Below, piece after piece: positions 21,562 through 32,330 of a DNA stretch of 64,000 bases. Within the stretch, counting starts at the first letter, position 1; each line of letters opens with the position of its first letter. Below the pieces are notes generated by a model, which worked only from the letters and a program-made list of their open reading frames with translations, was not told where the DNA came from and did no database searches. This DNA is from Isochrysis galbana (lineage: Eukaryota > Haptophyta > Isochrysidales > Isochrysidaceae). A program made the position numbers and the translations under genes. The stretch covers positions 2,058,137-2,122,136 of the forward strand of contig CM030934.1 of the NCBI GenBank assembly GCA_018136815.1, in the 5' to 3' direction.

Positions 21562-23012
21562 TCACTGCGGTGTTGCGGCAGCTCTCCGCTTCACCGCAAG
21601 CACATTCACGAGACTGCTGAAGCCTCGTCCCAGCGCTCCCTCATCGGCTACGTCAGCGTCGTCTGGATCATCTGGGTGACAAAACCACATGACGCCGTGC
21701 TCGCGCTCCCCTTCAAAGATTTCGCGCCCATGCAATACCTGCGTGCGGCGAGGGTTGATGTGACAGTCCTGCGGGCGTGAACTGCAGCGGGGCGGGCGCA
21801 CCGCTCCTCACTCGCATGCCCGCATCGCCGCGAGCAGGCCCGCCTTGAAGGGCGGCGGGAAATGCGCTGTGCGCTTGCACGGCTCACCTGGTAGGTGTCG
21901 AGCAGCACGATGTCTCCAGGCTCCATCCGAATGGAGACGATGTGCCGGCGTATCGCGTCATCGACATCGTCCAGCACGGCCGGGTCGATCGGACTCTGGT
22001 CATCGCCCCAAAACACGTCAGTCGCGCTCAGCCCGCTGAAGCCCGAACCTCCGCGCTCCGCTGCGCGCCGCGCCTGGAGCATCTTGGACTGCGAGTGCAG
22101 AGACGAGAAGAAGCTGGGCACGCCCGACCGCGGGTGCCTGTTGATGGGTGCCTTTGGCCTCTCAACGATCTGCAGCGTGGTACCCGGCTCGGCAGCTGCG
22201 CTGGCACCCTGCGCGCGCGACCAAGCAACACGAAGCCCGAGAGGGCGTGTCCACACTTCCAGGAGGGTCTTGACAACAGCCTCGATGAGCGAGCGCGCCG
22301 CCGGCGCGAAATTGCCCAGCGTGTCCACCCACGGCACCTCGATCGCGGCGACACGGATCGTGATGTTGCGAGCGAGCAGCGCCGAGATGCTCTCCCCGCC
22401 CCGCAGCCCCGCGAGCTCCGCCAGCACTGCGCGCCCATCGGCAAGCAGAAACTCACCGCCACGTGCGGCGGGCTGAAAGCAGACAAAGGCGGCAAACGGA
22501 GCGGTGAGCGCGTGAGTCGCGTCGTTGTGAAGCCCGATGTATGTGTTGGAGAGCGACTGCGCGTTGACCGCCTCGTAGACCCCTTGGCCACCGCTGAGCG
22601 GCGAGCGAACACCGATGGCATCGAGCGGGTCGGCACACGGCGCAAGCGGGAGGGCATCGCAGAGGCGGCGGAAGCCGGGCTTGCTCCGCGCGAGCCGGAA
22701 TCCCCGCAGCTGCAGCGCGCCCGCCTGATTCAGCTGATCCAGTAGCGCCGGCCCGTGTGCGCCCACCCACTCCTCCTCCTCCTCCTCACTCTCGCAGGGA
22801 GAGTCAATGCGGTGGGCAAACGAAAGGCTTCGAGCGAGCTGCGGAGGCGCCAGGTCGTATGGGACATCCCAGCGCGTCGGAGGGCACGCACGCAGCGCCT
22901 GTGTGGTGCGCAGATACACCAGTAGCAGCGCCCAGAGGCAGAGCAGCCGCCGCGCTGCAGTTCTGCTCGTCACGCGATCGGCTCCACCGCGGCGACTCCT
23001 CCCGTCGGACAT
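21562..23012 (-). CDS. TauD/CAS-like Fe(II)/2-oxoglutarate dioxygenase (433 aa, 2 exons)
   Basis: Exons are 23012-21888 and 21738-21562, with a GT-AG intron (gtgagcc...cgcacgcag), phase 0. The junction rebuilds DTYQ|VLHGREIF, the segment holding the distal iron ligand. The facial triad is visible: His162 and Asp164 in GLHNDATH and His378 in VLHGREIF. Arg380 and Arg386 are candidates for binding the 2-oxoglutarate carboxylate. A hydrophobic segment at about residues 23-36 (LLCLWALLLVYLRT) suggests a signal peptide or membrane anchor. The HGR.iF.G.R pattern is close to plant clavaminate-synthase-like proteins of the TauD family. Substrate is unknown. The start ATG at 23012 is the first in frame. 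The 3' end carries a PDDPDDAD acidic tail. Confidence 0.85.
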
Positions 23013-24654
23013 CGATCGAACCCCTCCGCCTACTAGGAGTAGAGGCTAGAGCTCCTCATCCAGCACAGTTTTCTATAAGATGCTCTAAACCTTGAAATAT
23101 GCACTTCTACCAGCAAACAATGGGTGGGGGGGCAGGGTATGAGCATGCTGAGCACCGACATTAAGCCTGTCAACAATGAATTTAAGGAACGTAGTCGTCT
23201 AGAAACGAGCGAACACGGAAACGGGCTGAGCAAGCCGCTTCTCATCCAGCGCAACGTGCCGACTCACGAGTTCTCACCCACGGATGTATGAGAAACCGGG
23301 TCGAGCGCGTGCTGAGCACTGGAACCCGCACCATCTGATTGCTTACGAATGGCCACACACTCTCGGACCTTACACAAACCCTTCTTGGGCCCACACCTAG
23401 GGCACCTTTTCCAACCCAGCCACGGGCACGGGATGCTACCGCATGTGCACGAAATCTCACACGCGGCGAACGCAGTTGCACGACCGCGCAATTGCTCGGC
23501 CTCGTCCATCACTTTGTCCTTGCGCGCTTGCTTCTTCAACTGTTGCAAATCTTGTGTCCTTTGCTCCTCCGCCAGCCTCTTTTGCTTCTCGCCTCGGAGA
23601 TCTCGTAGCGTGACAGAACCGGAGAGCTCGAACAGGCGCGCTCGTTTGCGCGCAAGGTTGTTCGCATCGGCGTCGGGATCTCCAGTGCTGCCGCCATCGT
23701 TGTCAGTGGGAACGGTGCTAGCCACGGAAGCCATGGTGCTGGATGCAGAAAGCACGCCAGCCCGCACGTGGTCGTACGGGGCCGAGGCTTTGGCCTCCAT
23801 CTTGCGCGCGTACGCCTCCAGCTGCGCCAACTTTGCCTCAGCAGCCTTCGCTGACCCATGACGGACGCCCGGCGGCGTCTTCTTCGCCTCCTCCAAATTA
23901 GAGGGACCTGGAGAGCAGACAGAAGGGGAGGCGCGCTGGGCATGGGCAATTTCTCGGGCTTGGTCTAAGAACTCGGACCGGTCAATGAAGTCTGGGTAGA
24001 ACTTGTTCCCAGCGATGCCAACACGACGCCATGCCGAAATGATATCGAACGTATCAGCCCACACGGGCCACATGCCAGGAAGCCCAAGTGTCCTGCTGCC
24101 GTCGAGGATGTCTAGGAACTCTTTGAGACCCATGCTCTGCAGCTCGGTGCCGTAGTGTGCGAGGTGCGCGGCCTTGTAAGGCTGTGAATAGGTTTGGTTT
24201 GGAGCTAACATGTTTGAAGTAGATAGTGCCTTTCAGCTATCTTGATACATAGAGATAGTGCCCTTCGGCTATCTTGATACATAGAGATAGTGCGATTTGC
24301 CAAGTAGATACCTAATATCTAGATATTAGGCATTCGGTATTGGGTATAGATAATAGCCCTTAGATCCGGCCCGTAGTAGTCGCGCGTTTGTGTGTTGTGT
24401 GTGGTTGTGGTTGTCGAACCAATATGTGTCGTTGTGTGCACTAACTAGCACAGCAAGCACAAAGCTCAAGCTCCTACCTATAAATAGATAGAGATAATGT
24501 ACCGTAAAAGGTATTAATATTGATTAAGGCAGGGTGCGCGCCCGAAAAGCGCGAGAGTAAGTAAGTACAAAGTACTTGCAATACGTGGGCAGCAGGCGCG
24601 AGCGCGAGACTGCAAGAGCCCTTCGATCGGCGCGGGGCGCGAGAGGCTGTCGCC

Positions 24655-25830
24655 ATGGGCAGGAAGCGGTCCGCTGCGGCGGTGGACAGCAATACTCTGT
24701 ACGAGGTTGACCACATCGTCGCGAAGCGTCTGGTCAAAGGAGAGGTTCAATACCTCATCCGTTGGCAGGGCTTCGACGCGAAGAGCGACACGTGGGAGCC
24801 TCTCGAGAATTTGGCGGGACTCGAGCCCGACGTCTCTGCATTCGAGGCGAAGCAGAAGCAAGAGAGCGAAGCCTTCGTCGCGAATATGGAGGCGAAGCGG
24901 GCGGCCGCCAGGTCCCGACGGCTGATGCAGCCCACTCTTGGTGGTGCCATCATCCTGGCATCAAACGGTGCCGCGTCTTCCTCTGGCTCTAGCTCTAGAG
25001 CTAACGCCAATTGGGCAGCGTCTGTTCTCTCGGCCGGCAATGGTGGTGATGGTGATGGCGCAGACACAGAGTCAGTGTCCATCAGCGAAGATTCATTCGA
25101 TGGGCGCAGGACGGCGGCGATTTGGCGATGCTACAAAGCAGACCCAAACAAACCCAAGTACTTTGTGTGCCAAGAGCTCATCGAAGAGCCCGGCACCAAC
25201 AAGCAGACTGTATGCGGTGCATCCATTGGCGCAAAGACAGGCCCGACGCCTCTTTGGAATCACCATCAAGGCAAGCACAAGCGCTCCTTTATGATGCTGA
25301 AGGGATTGCTTGATGAGAGTGCTCACGACGTTGGCGTCACAAACGAAGATCCCAAACAAAAAACCCTCCAGGCCCTCCCGTTTACACCAAGTCGGAAGGA
25401 CGAGGTGGACATGGCATGTGCACGTTGGCTGGTGAAGTCCGCTCGCCCCCTTACTCTTCCGGAGACTGACGAGCCATTCAGATATTTCATTGAAAAGCTT
25501 ACACGCGGCGCATGGGCTCCGCCAAATCGCCGCAACGTCGAGGCCCATATCCTGAAAATGTCTGCGCTTGGGCAGCTGAGAGTGAAGCAATGGTTCGAGA
25601 CAATGGTCATGGATGGCGTCAAACCATCGATAGCCGGAGACATTTGGTCGCACAAGGGCTGCTCTCTTCTAGGCATCATGATGTACGGTATCAATTCAAA
25701 TTGGAAAATCTGCGAGTGGATTGTCGCGGCGTTGCTACGTTCAGTGATCCACTCGTCCAACTTGGCGAAGTACTCGGCGAACGTCTTCTCCGTTTGCATC
25801 CCTTCTGCGGCATGGGAAAGAAGTAAGGCG
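24655..25830 (+). pseudogene. hAT transposase N-terminal part with chromodomain, frameshifted
   Basis: From the ATG at 24655 a chromodomain is visible at residues 16-60 (YEVDHIVAKRLVKGEVQYLI...GFDAKSDTWEPLENL). A BED-type zinc-finger-like region follows (YFVCQEL...LWNHHQGKHK), then the start of the hAT RNase-H fold with its Asp in SIAGDIWSHKG. Near 25735 the hAT-like sequence moves to another frame (ATFSDPLVQLGEVLGERL), showing a frameshift. Coding similarity ends near 25826. Chromodomains are more usual in Ty3-type integrases, so this fusion to a hAT is notable, though hAT proteins with added DNA-binding domains are known. Confidence 0.7.
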
Positions 25831-26070
25831 TGGAACAAGTTACCCAGCTATCTACTTAGTTGGCTATCTACCACGCTTTGGCACTATCTTTAAGTAGGTA
25901 CTTAGCAGAGGAGCACTATCTCTAAGTAGGTACTTAGCATTTGGGTCATAACCTGTTAATACCCAATTAATACCGCCCGCGCCCGCGAAGGTGTGTGCGT
26001 GTGCGCGCGTACGTACGAGCCCACGCAATGATACATAAATGCGCAAGCTCAAGCTCAATCAAGCTCTCAC

Positions 26071-26460
26071 TCATTCACAATTGGCTGCTGCGAGCAAAGC
26101 ATGCTCTAAGCTTTCATCTGCTTGGGAAGCCTTGAGATCATCGTGCAACTTACCGGCCTTAGAGAACATCCGCTCAACTCCGGCCGAGCTGGCAGGCCTA
26201 CCGAGATATTGTCGGGCCATCTTAGCAAGGACGGGCAGCCCACCCAGGCCGTTGTGGTCGCGCTGCTTCCACCATGCTAACACGTCGAGGTCTAAGTTGT
26301 CTTCAGCCGGCAGGTTTAAGTACCGCTCCAAATCATCAAGCACCTCAGCTTCCACTTCCTCGGATGCCATCGTCATGTCGCTCGTAATAGGCGCAAGCGG
26401 AATGCTAAAAATCGAGCTCGCCATGCCAATTAAACTGCTGCTTCCTGCGAATGGTTTTTC
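26071..26460 (-). pseudogene. hAT transposase C-terminal dimerisation domain, inverted
   Basis: On the minus strand this segment encodes LDVLAWWKQRDHNGLGGLPV, MARQYLGRPASSAGVERMFS and GKLHDDLKASQADESL, a textbook Dimer_Tnp_hAT domain, ending at a stop at 26071. It has opposite polarity to the N-terminal part 250 bases away. Direct repeats of about 80 bp (25868-25950 and 26846-26925) flank it, so inversion by recombination, or insertion of a second hAT remnant, explains the layout. The catalytic core between the two parts is missing. Confidence 0.75.
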
Positions 26461-28251
26461 CTCTGTCGGGGGTGCAGTTGTCGGGCCGCACGCCGATCGC
26501 ATAGTCTTCAGCATTGTTGTGGTGTGCACAGACGGGGCGCGGTTCAATCGCGCGCGTGTGTGCCCACACACGCACGCCACACCGCACGCCGCAGCACGGC
26601 CAATGCCCATGAATAAGCACCACCTGCTGGACATGGTGAATGGTGAATGGCGGCACCGTCGGGGGGAGGGGGAGGGGGCAATGGGAGCGGAGAAAAGGCG
26701 AGGAGGGCGTGGGCGTGGGCGGGCGCACAATGGCTCAATAAAGAGTAAACCGTAAAGCCAAACCCAAACAAATATAAAAATAGAAAACACTAGAAACTAT
26801 CTAACCAATTATCTAGATATCTCAGTTATCTAAGATAATTGGCTAGACTTTGGCATTATCTCGAAGTAAGTACTTAGCTGCGGGCACTATCTTTAAGTAG
26901 GTACTTAGCCACGAGTCACTATCTACTTCTAAGTACTTAGTGCTCACAAGACCCTGTTCCACGCCTTAGAAAGAAGCAGTGAGAGTGTTTGGCGGTGAGC
27001 TAAGTCCACCGGCTTTTCCGAGTCAAAACAGCGCGCGCCCGGTGGAGGCTCGGTGACAAGATCTTGCGTCGCCCATTTGCGTTTAGTGACGATTTGCACG
27101 CCGTAGTTCCACCCCGATAGATCCCAGCACATCATCACGGTGATGGTTTCTTTGTTGCTGCCTGCGCTTTGGCGCACAAACTTCCCCTTGCGCTTTGCTA
27201 CTTTTGGTCGCCTGCCTTTCTGCGGGAGGTCAAGCGGCTGAGGCGTCTCATCGCAATTCAAGAGGCGTCGTGGATCCTGGATGATCTATGAACACACGCG
27301 TGGACGAGGTACGAGGTGAGCGAGCGAACGAGCATGGCGCGGTGCAGCGGACTACTTAGGACCATTCACCTTAGTCTCAGCGTCCATGATCCCAGCGTCT
27401 ACGAGCTCGGCCTCGAGCCCAAACTTGCCGTAGAAATGATTCTGCACCACCTCATTGTTCCTCTTCCTCGACCTTCGTTCCTCTTCGGCTCGAGATACTC
27501 CTTCATCTATTTGGACACCGTGCGCACGCCACCATGGGTAAATCCTTTGGAAGAACCGATGCGCCAAGTCGTCCGGGCAGTTTACCACGTCCCTCTCCTG
27601 CTTGTTGAGGGGAATGCTTCCAAGCCCGTACTTGCGCGCCTTGTTGAAGGCTGCCCGCGCTCGCTGCATCTCCCTGATCTTCACAGAGATATCGTGTCTG
27701 TTACGTGGCTGTTGCGCGTCTGCACAGGCAATAAGCCACTCACCCAGTTTGATGCGCTCATCGTTCGTGAGGAGCTGGGAGTGGTGGTCCCGCATGCCCT
27801 TGGCATCTGCGGACTTCTTCGCCAATGCTTGGCGAACCTTACCCTCTGTGGCCAAGGGGAAGTTCCCACTTTGCAGCGCTCGATGCGCACTTTCACCCGT
27901 CGCGCGGCAATGCTCGACTGCTTTGCGCACATCGTCGAGGATGGCAACGCGCTCCTTCGCCTGGAGGTCGCGGGCGGACTTCGTGTACCCACCCTCCGGG
28001 CGCTTCCTGGCCGCGGCTGGCTTGCTAGTGGCCGCTGGCGCCATCGGCGTGCCGGCGTGCTGGCTGCGAAGCGGCGTTGGCTGCGAAGCGATAGCCTCTA
28101 GAGTACGAGAAGAGAGGATTGGACTACTCGTAGAGCTCTACTTTACTCTTAGAGTATTGGACGCACCGCGCTCTGGACATCGGGTCAGAGGTCAGAGGCC
28201 AGACATCTCGGGTCAGAGGCCAGCGCCCCCCGGAGAGGGGAGTAGGAGGGG

Positions 28252-28700
28252 GACTAAGTTGATCTACTAGGTTCGCCCGTGGGGGAGCACGAGCCCCCCC
28301 CTCTCTCCACTCCTCCCGGAGCCACCCACCCTCCCACCCTCCCGGCATGCCTTGTTGCATGCCAGTGGCCAGTGGCCAGCGGCGGAAGGCCCTGCGGGCC
28401 CGCTCTCATCCCTGCTCCCTGCAAGCTCGCTTGGTTCGTGATTCGGTCGCCCTAGCCTGTCGCAGCGAGCCCTTTGCTCCAACCCCTCCTCCCCCCTTGG
28501 TCGACAGGGAGACAGGTGCAGCGTGCCCCTGCCCCTCTCCCCCCTTCCCCTGGAGCGCGGGAGGGCCAGCGAGCGAGAGGCCAGAGGCCGGAGGCAGGGG
28601 AGGGGAGGCCCCAGGGCCCCAGATGCAGGTCCAGCCTCCCTCTGTCCTCTGCCCCCTCAACCTCTCGGAGCCTCTCTAGGTAGGGGGTCCTCCCCCCACC
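28252..28700 (+). repeat. Retroelement-like 5' segment, copy related to 62107-62600
   Basis: The segment starts GACTAAGTTGATCTACTAGGTT and goes on with GAGCACGAGCCCCCCCTCTC and, near 28496, CCCTTGGTCGACAGGGAGAC. The same order of blocks occurs at 62107-62400. It is GC-rich, with long Pro/Arg/Gly ORFs in all frames, none of which I trust. The CACGAGCCCCCC block directly follows a hairpin-like ACTAAGTT...TTGG start that also precedes ORF1 at 36348-36370, linking it to the retroelements of this window. Confidence 0.55.
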
Positions 28701-29206
28701 CGATGAAATGTTGGCCCTCTCGCTGCCCACCCGATGAAATCCTTCGAGTTGCCCTTCTAACTTTGGCTCTTCTCGTGGGTGGGGGAGGCCCTCGGGGGCG
28801 CCCTCGAGGCTCTCTTACTAGAGTGAAAGAGGTCCAGTCAGTACTGAGAGGCCCGAGCCCTCGGCCCTCGAAGTTTACAAACGGCGGGCGAAGGGGGGCG
28901 GCGGGGGGGGGGGGGAGGGAGCGGCGGAGGGGGGGGGCGCGGGCCGCCCGCCCGCAGGGCGCGCCTTCGGCCGGTCCCACGCGCGACGAGGGGGCATCGT
29001 GCTGAGAGCGCTCGCGCGGGGGGGAGAGGCCGCGATGTGGTGGAGATGGGGCCGAGATCGAGGGGGAGGCCCAACGGCTCTATGAGGAGCGGGCACAGAC
29101 GCCTGAGTGCTGATCCCTGTGAGATCTCGATCTCGTCCGCAACACCATCACTTCCCGGATGAGATCGAGCGAGCTCGAGCGCTCCGCGCGGCGCAGTACA
29201 GCCGAG
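28700..29206. other. G-rich region upstream of the homeobox gene
   Basis: A purine-rich, CpG-dense stretch without a clear gene. It may contain the promoter and 5' leader of the homeobox gene. CCGATGAAAT occurs twice within 40 bases (28699 and 28731), the second time as a tight direct repeat. Confidence 0.35.
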
Positions 29207-29207
29207 G

Positions 29208-29325
29208 ATGGCTGAGCTTCACATCTCAGCTGCGAGATGGGAGGACTTCGCGAAAGAAGTGGAAGATCACCTTCAGCGAGAGAGTGGGGCATCGCGACAC
29301 GAGGGATTTTGGCCGGAAGGGGGTG
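29208..29325 (+). CDS. Possible upstream exon of the homeobox gene
   Basis: From an ATG at 29208 the frame reads MAELHISAARWEDFAKEVED and on to GFWPEGG, then meets a GGTGAGAG donor-like site near 29324. Its composition is protein-like, unlike the C-rich tract that follows to 29760, which would then be the intron. A possible acceptor lies just before 29774 (gcggag|CT). I do not recognise a domain. It is offered as a candidate first exon, not a proven one. Confidence 0.35.
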
Positions 29326-29773
29326 AGAGCCCCGCCATCCAGGACAATCGGGGCCAGCACCCCCCCCCCTCCTCTCTTTTCTTAAGAAGACGGGCGCGAT
29401 CGCTAAGAGATCCGCCTCCCCCCCCCTCTCCCCTCCCCTCCCCCCCCCCCCCCCGCGCTCTCCCTTCTCTCTTCCCCGCCCCGCTCGGGATGACCCCTGA
29501 GACGCTCTCCCCACCGCCCCTTCATTTCCTTAAGAATCCGCCGGCCAGCGAGGGAAGTGAGAGAGTGAGACGAGGGAAGAGCCACGCCCCCCTCTCCCCC
29601 CCCCCCCCGCCCTCTTCCCCCCTCCCCCCCCTCCCCTTCCTGCTCCCTCCCCTCGGACCCGCCCCCCCCCACCTCCCCCCCCCCCCAGCTGAGCGAAGTC
29701 CTCCTCCTCCCCCTCACGCTTTCCCTCTCTCCCCAAACTCGCCCCCCGCACGCCACGCGCTCGCGGAGCTCAC

Positions 29774-31117
29774 ATGGTCGAGAGGCATTCCCGATGGGTC
29801 GTCCCCCCCGCCGACCGCGACATTCTCGAGTCCATCTTCAAGGCCTGCAGGTTCCCAAGCCCAACAATGCGAAGGTCAGCGTCGCCCCCCCCCCCTCCCC
29901 CCTCCCCCCCCCACCCCCGCTCTCTGCACTCTCTGCACGACCGTCGCCACCCCTCCCTGAGCTCGAACCACCTGACGCGCCATTTCGCCGCATCACGCAG
30001 ATTGATCGCCAGCCTGTGTGGCGTCACGCCAGTCCAGGCAAGTGACCCAGCCGCTCGTCCCTGCCTGCCCTCGATCGGCTCCTCAGCGCAGGCACCCCCC
30101 CTGGCCCGAATGCTCCAGGACGCGCATCGCGCCGCTGACACCCCCCTGTGCCCAAAACAGGTGAGAGTCTGGTTTCATAATCGCCGTCACCGCGACAAGT
30201 GCAAGCGGCCCGTTGACCCTGCGGACGAGGACACCAAGAAGACGCCCTCGGGGGATGACGATCAGGCTTCATCGAACGGTGATGCTGATGAGGGGCCCCT
30301 CTTGGTCTGGCTCAGGGGCCTCCTCCAAACGCGACAGCAGGCCATCGCCCGTGCTGCTAGTTCAATCACAAGCGCCTACATGCAACCTCGCCCCGATTAC
30401 ATGCTGTCCGATGCGGCCATGCGCTCGATGCTTGTGAACGGAAGTCCTTACCAATCGTCTTTGAGTACATCAAGCACACCTCCGACATACCCTCCGGCTC
30501 ATCTGGGAAGCTTTTCTCCGATGCAGATGGCGCCACCGATGCATAACTACAACCTTCTGATGCAGCATTCGATGGGCGGCATGCCCATGCCCTACATGAT
30601 GACGCACATCCAGGGCGGCCCGCACATCCAGGGCGGCCAGCTTGTGGGTGGCCTTCATGTCCAGGGCGGCTCACGCGTTCAGGGTGGCTCGCGCGTCCTG
30701 CAAGCTCAGGGCGGGCCGCACCTCCAGGGCGGGCCGCACCTCCAGGGCGGGCTACAACTCCAGGGTGGGCTGCAACTCCAGGGTGGGCTGCAACTCCAGG
30801 GCGGACCGCAAGTGCATGGCGGACCGCAAATGCATGCCGGACCGCAAGCACAGAACGGGCCTTCTCTCTCCATGCCCGGGGTAGACCCGGCGGGCATGGG
30901 CGTAGCGCCAGCGAGTGATGCACTGAAACAGGAGATACCTCGGCAGGTGTCTCGACATATGCTTCGAAACATGATGGCAGACCCCTACTATGCCGGGCTC
31001 GCGGCATCGACCCGCATCCCCACATGTTGCCCGCCAGGCACGCAGTATGTGCAGCCCACACTTGGCGCCTATCCTCATCAGGGACCTCGTGGTGTCGAGC
31101 TCGGAGCAGGGATGTGA
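29774..31117 (+). CDS. Homeobox transcription factor (at least 364 aa, 3 exons)
   Basis: Exons are 29774-29874, 30001-30037 and 30161-31117. Intron 1 is GT-AG (gtcagc...cacgcag); intron 2 is GC-AG (CAG|gcaagt...aaacag). Spliced, the first 57 residues form a 60-residue-class homeodomain: helix 1 ADRDILESIF, helix 2 PTMRRLIASLCG, helix 3 VQVRVWFHNRRHRDK, with the invariant Trp, Phe, Asn and Arg of the recognition helix. The middle exon is only 37 bases. An acidic Asp/Ser patch follows, then a Met/Pro/Gln/Gly-rich C terminus with a minisatellite-coded GGPHLQ repeat (about residues 190-280). The protein should be a nuclear DNA-binding regulator; targets are unknown. The ATG at 29774 starts two residues before the homeodomain arm, so an upstream exon may exist. 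Confidence 0.85.
   Translation: MVERHSRWVVPPADRDILESIFKACRFPSPTMRRSASPPPPPPSPPHPRSLHSLHDRRHPSLSSNHLTRHFAASRRLIASLCGVTPVQASDPAARPCLPSIGSSAQAPPLARMLQDAHRAADTPLCPKQVRVWFHNRRHRDKCKRPVDPADEDTKKTPSGDDDQASSNGDADEGPLLVWLRGLLQTRQQAIARAASSITSAYMQPRPDYMLSDAAMRSMLVNGSPYQSSLSTSSTPPTYPPAHLGSFSPMQMAPPMHNYNLLMQHSMGGMPMPYMMTHIQGGPHIQGGQLVGGLHVQGGSRVQGGSRVLQAQGGPHLQGGPHLQGGLQLQGGLQLQGGLQLQGGPQVHGGPQMHAGPQAQNGPSLSMPGVDPAGMGVAPASDALKQEIPRQVSRHMLRNMMADPYYAGLAASTRIPTCCPPGTQYVQPTLGAYPHQGPRGVELGAGM
30600..30856 (+). repeat. Coding minisatellite, 18-bp units, in the homeobox gene
   Basis: Imperfect 18-base units of the type CAGGGCGGGCCGCACCTC encode QGG(P/L)(H/Q)(L/V). At least nine units are in register, and neighbouring units are often identical (three consecutive GGGCTGCAACTCCAGGGT-type units). 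All changes keep the frame. It yields a Gln/Gly/His-rich stretch that is probably disordered. Confidence 0.8.
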
Positions 31118-32330
31118 TCGCCTCCTAGGCACTCGTGAGGTCTGGCTCTCTCTGGAGCACTCCAAGGTCACTCTTGGACGCACATTGGGACCGAACTCCA
31201 AGGGGTGGGTATTCCATGGCGATACCTGGCACCACGAGCCACAATCCCATGGGGAGGACCATGAGCTACTTGCTAATGAGACCATTCAAGTGTCAGCCCC
31301 CCATCCACATGTGGACTAACCTTCGTCATTGGGCTCTCCATTCATGCCAAATTGATTGACACATTATTTTTCGGTGCGACTCTTGCTGTGCAGTCGGAGG
31401 TCCATAGCTCAGCTGCAGTGCCTGCGCGCGAGTCGCACCTGAAGACAAATGACCAGATGACTGTCTAGGTCATCAACCTGCGTGGTGCGCCTAGTTGTAC
31501 TTGGTTGCAATTCTTCGTGTTGGAATCTCCTCGTGTTTCGTTGCATCCATGGCTTTGCCGTGTAGTTCATCACGTGTTCCGATTTCCCCCAAGGTACGTG
31601 GTGTATCCTTGGAGCATCCTCTGCTCGTTTTCTTCTCTTAGAGCCAGATGTGGTAGTTGCACCCGTTTTCTCCTTTTCATATGGTTGTGCAACAATACAG
31701 CTGTGTCGTCTTGCTATGCATGCAACGAATGCCCACGCACGGAACGGTTGATATGTGCTATGGTCATGGTCGTGTGCGTGCACAGGTTACTGCCTCGTGG
31801 CGTACGGGTTACTGCCTCGTGCGGAGCACTAATCTGCAGCCTATGCCTATGCGCATCCGCGATCCACCTTTATGTTTTAGAAGTCGTCTACGTTTCCATG
31901 TCGCCTCTTTGAAGCGGCTATGGGCTAGGCAGCATTGGAGAATCTTCCGCCTACATTCTGCCCCTCCACCTTCTGCGCCCTCGCCTACTCTGTCGCCAGC
32001 CTATCGCCCCGGCACCATCGCGGTGACCAGGGCGGCCGAGAGGAGGGGAAGCGACGCCATCGCTGCTCGCGCACTCTTCGTCACAGAACCGGATAAAAAT
32101 CTCTCTACAAACCCCACACACCACTATCTCACGCACACTCACAGTAACACGTAGCGGATACTATCGTAGACAGAACGAGTGCTAGGCTCAGGTACAAATA
32201 TGCAGCATATTTGATTGTTGATTGCATATTTGGGTAGATTTGTCAGATCTGCATATTTCGACACATGTCCGCATATTTTTTGCATATTTGGGTAGAAGTG
32301 GAGTGGGGGAGAGGCAAGGCCCCCCCTGGT
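31118..32330. other. Intergenic region after the homeobox gene
   Basis: No gene is recognised. The first part is probably the 3' untranslated region. At 32195-32300 the sequence turns AT-rich, with GCATATTT repeated five times (…GCAGCATATTTGATTG, GCATATTTGGGTAGA twice). These ATATTTGGGTAGA copies at about 32224 and 32282 form a short direct repeat. Confidence 0.45.

Larger units (their letters stand above)
24212..26941 (+). mobile_element. hAT-family DNA transposon, rearranged, inserted in a DDE transposase gene
   Basis: The insert is bounded by GCTAACAT (24204-24211) and GCTCACAA (26942-26949), an 8-bp target duplication matching at 6 of 8 positions, the length expected of hAT elements. Near the ends AGTAGATAGTG (left) and CACTATCTACT (right) are perfect inverted repeats. 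Subterminal repeats are abundant: GATAGTGCCCTTCGGCTATCTTG twice at the left, and the CACTATCTTTAAGTAGGTACTTAGC type at 25890-25940 and again at 26860-26930. The element is much richer in AT at its ends than the genome around it. It carries an N-terminal transposase part on plus and a C-terminal part on minus. Confidence 0.72.
23264..28044 (-). pseudogene. Pogo/DDE_1-type transposase gene, split by a hAT insertion
   Basis: On the minus strand, exon 1 (28044-27370) encodes an N-terminal DNA-binding region and a segment that reads into AELVDAGIMDAETK. An intron (gtgaat...ttcatag) leads to exon 2 from 27285, with RRLLNCDETPQPLDLP (first catalytic Asp) and CWDLSGWNYG. Coding breaks at 26943 and resumes at 24211 with LAPNQTYSQPYKAA. 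Removing the 24212-26941 insert with one target-site copy gives an open frame across the break. The 3' part has the family-like SAWRRVGIAG and a Lys/Glu-rich plus Cys-rich tail (TCGSIPCPW, KRCPRCGP) ending at 23264. I do not find the second Asp motif, and the usual QPLD is QPYK, so the copy was probably dead before the insertion. Imperfect AGTAAAG/AGTAGAGG-TAGAGCTC ends near 28145 and 23050 may be terminal inverted repeats. Confidence 0.75.

Noticed and set aside
27316..28270. Plus-strand frames opposite the pogo-like transposase
   Set aside because: Antisense shadows of the DDE transposase exon, which has recognisable motifs on minus.
29208..29960. 250-residue plus frame rich in Pro
   Set aside because: Only the first 40 codons look like protein; the rest is a C-rich intron and then a wrong-frame reading of the homeobox exon.
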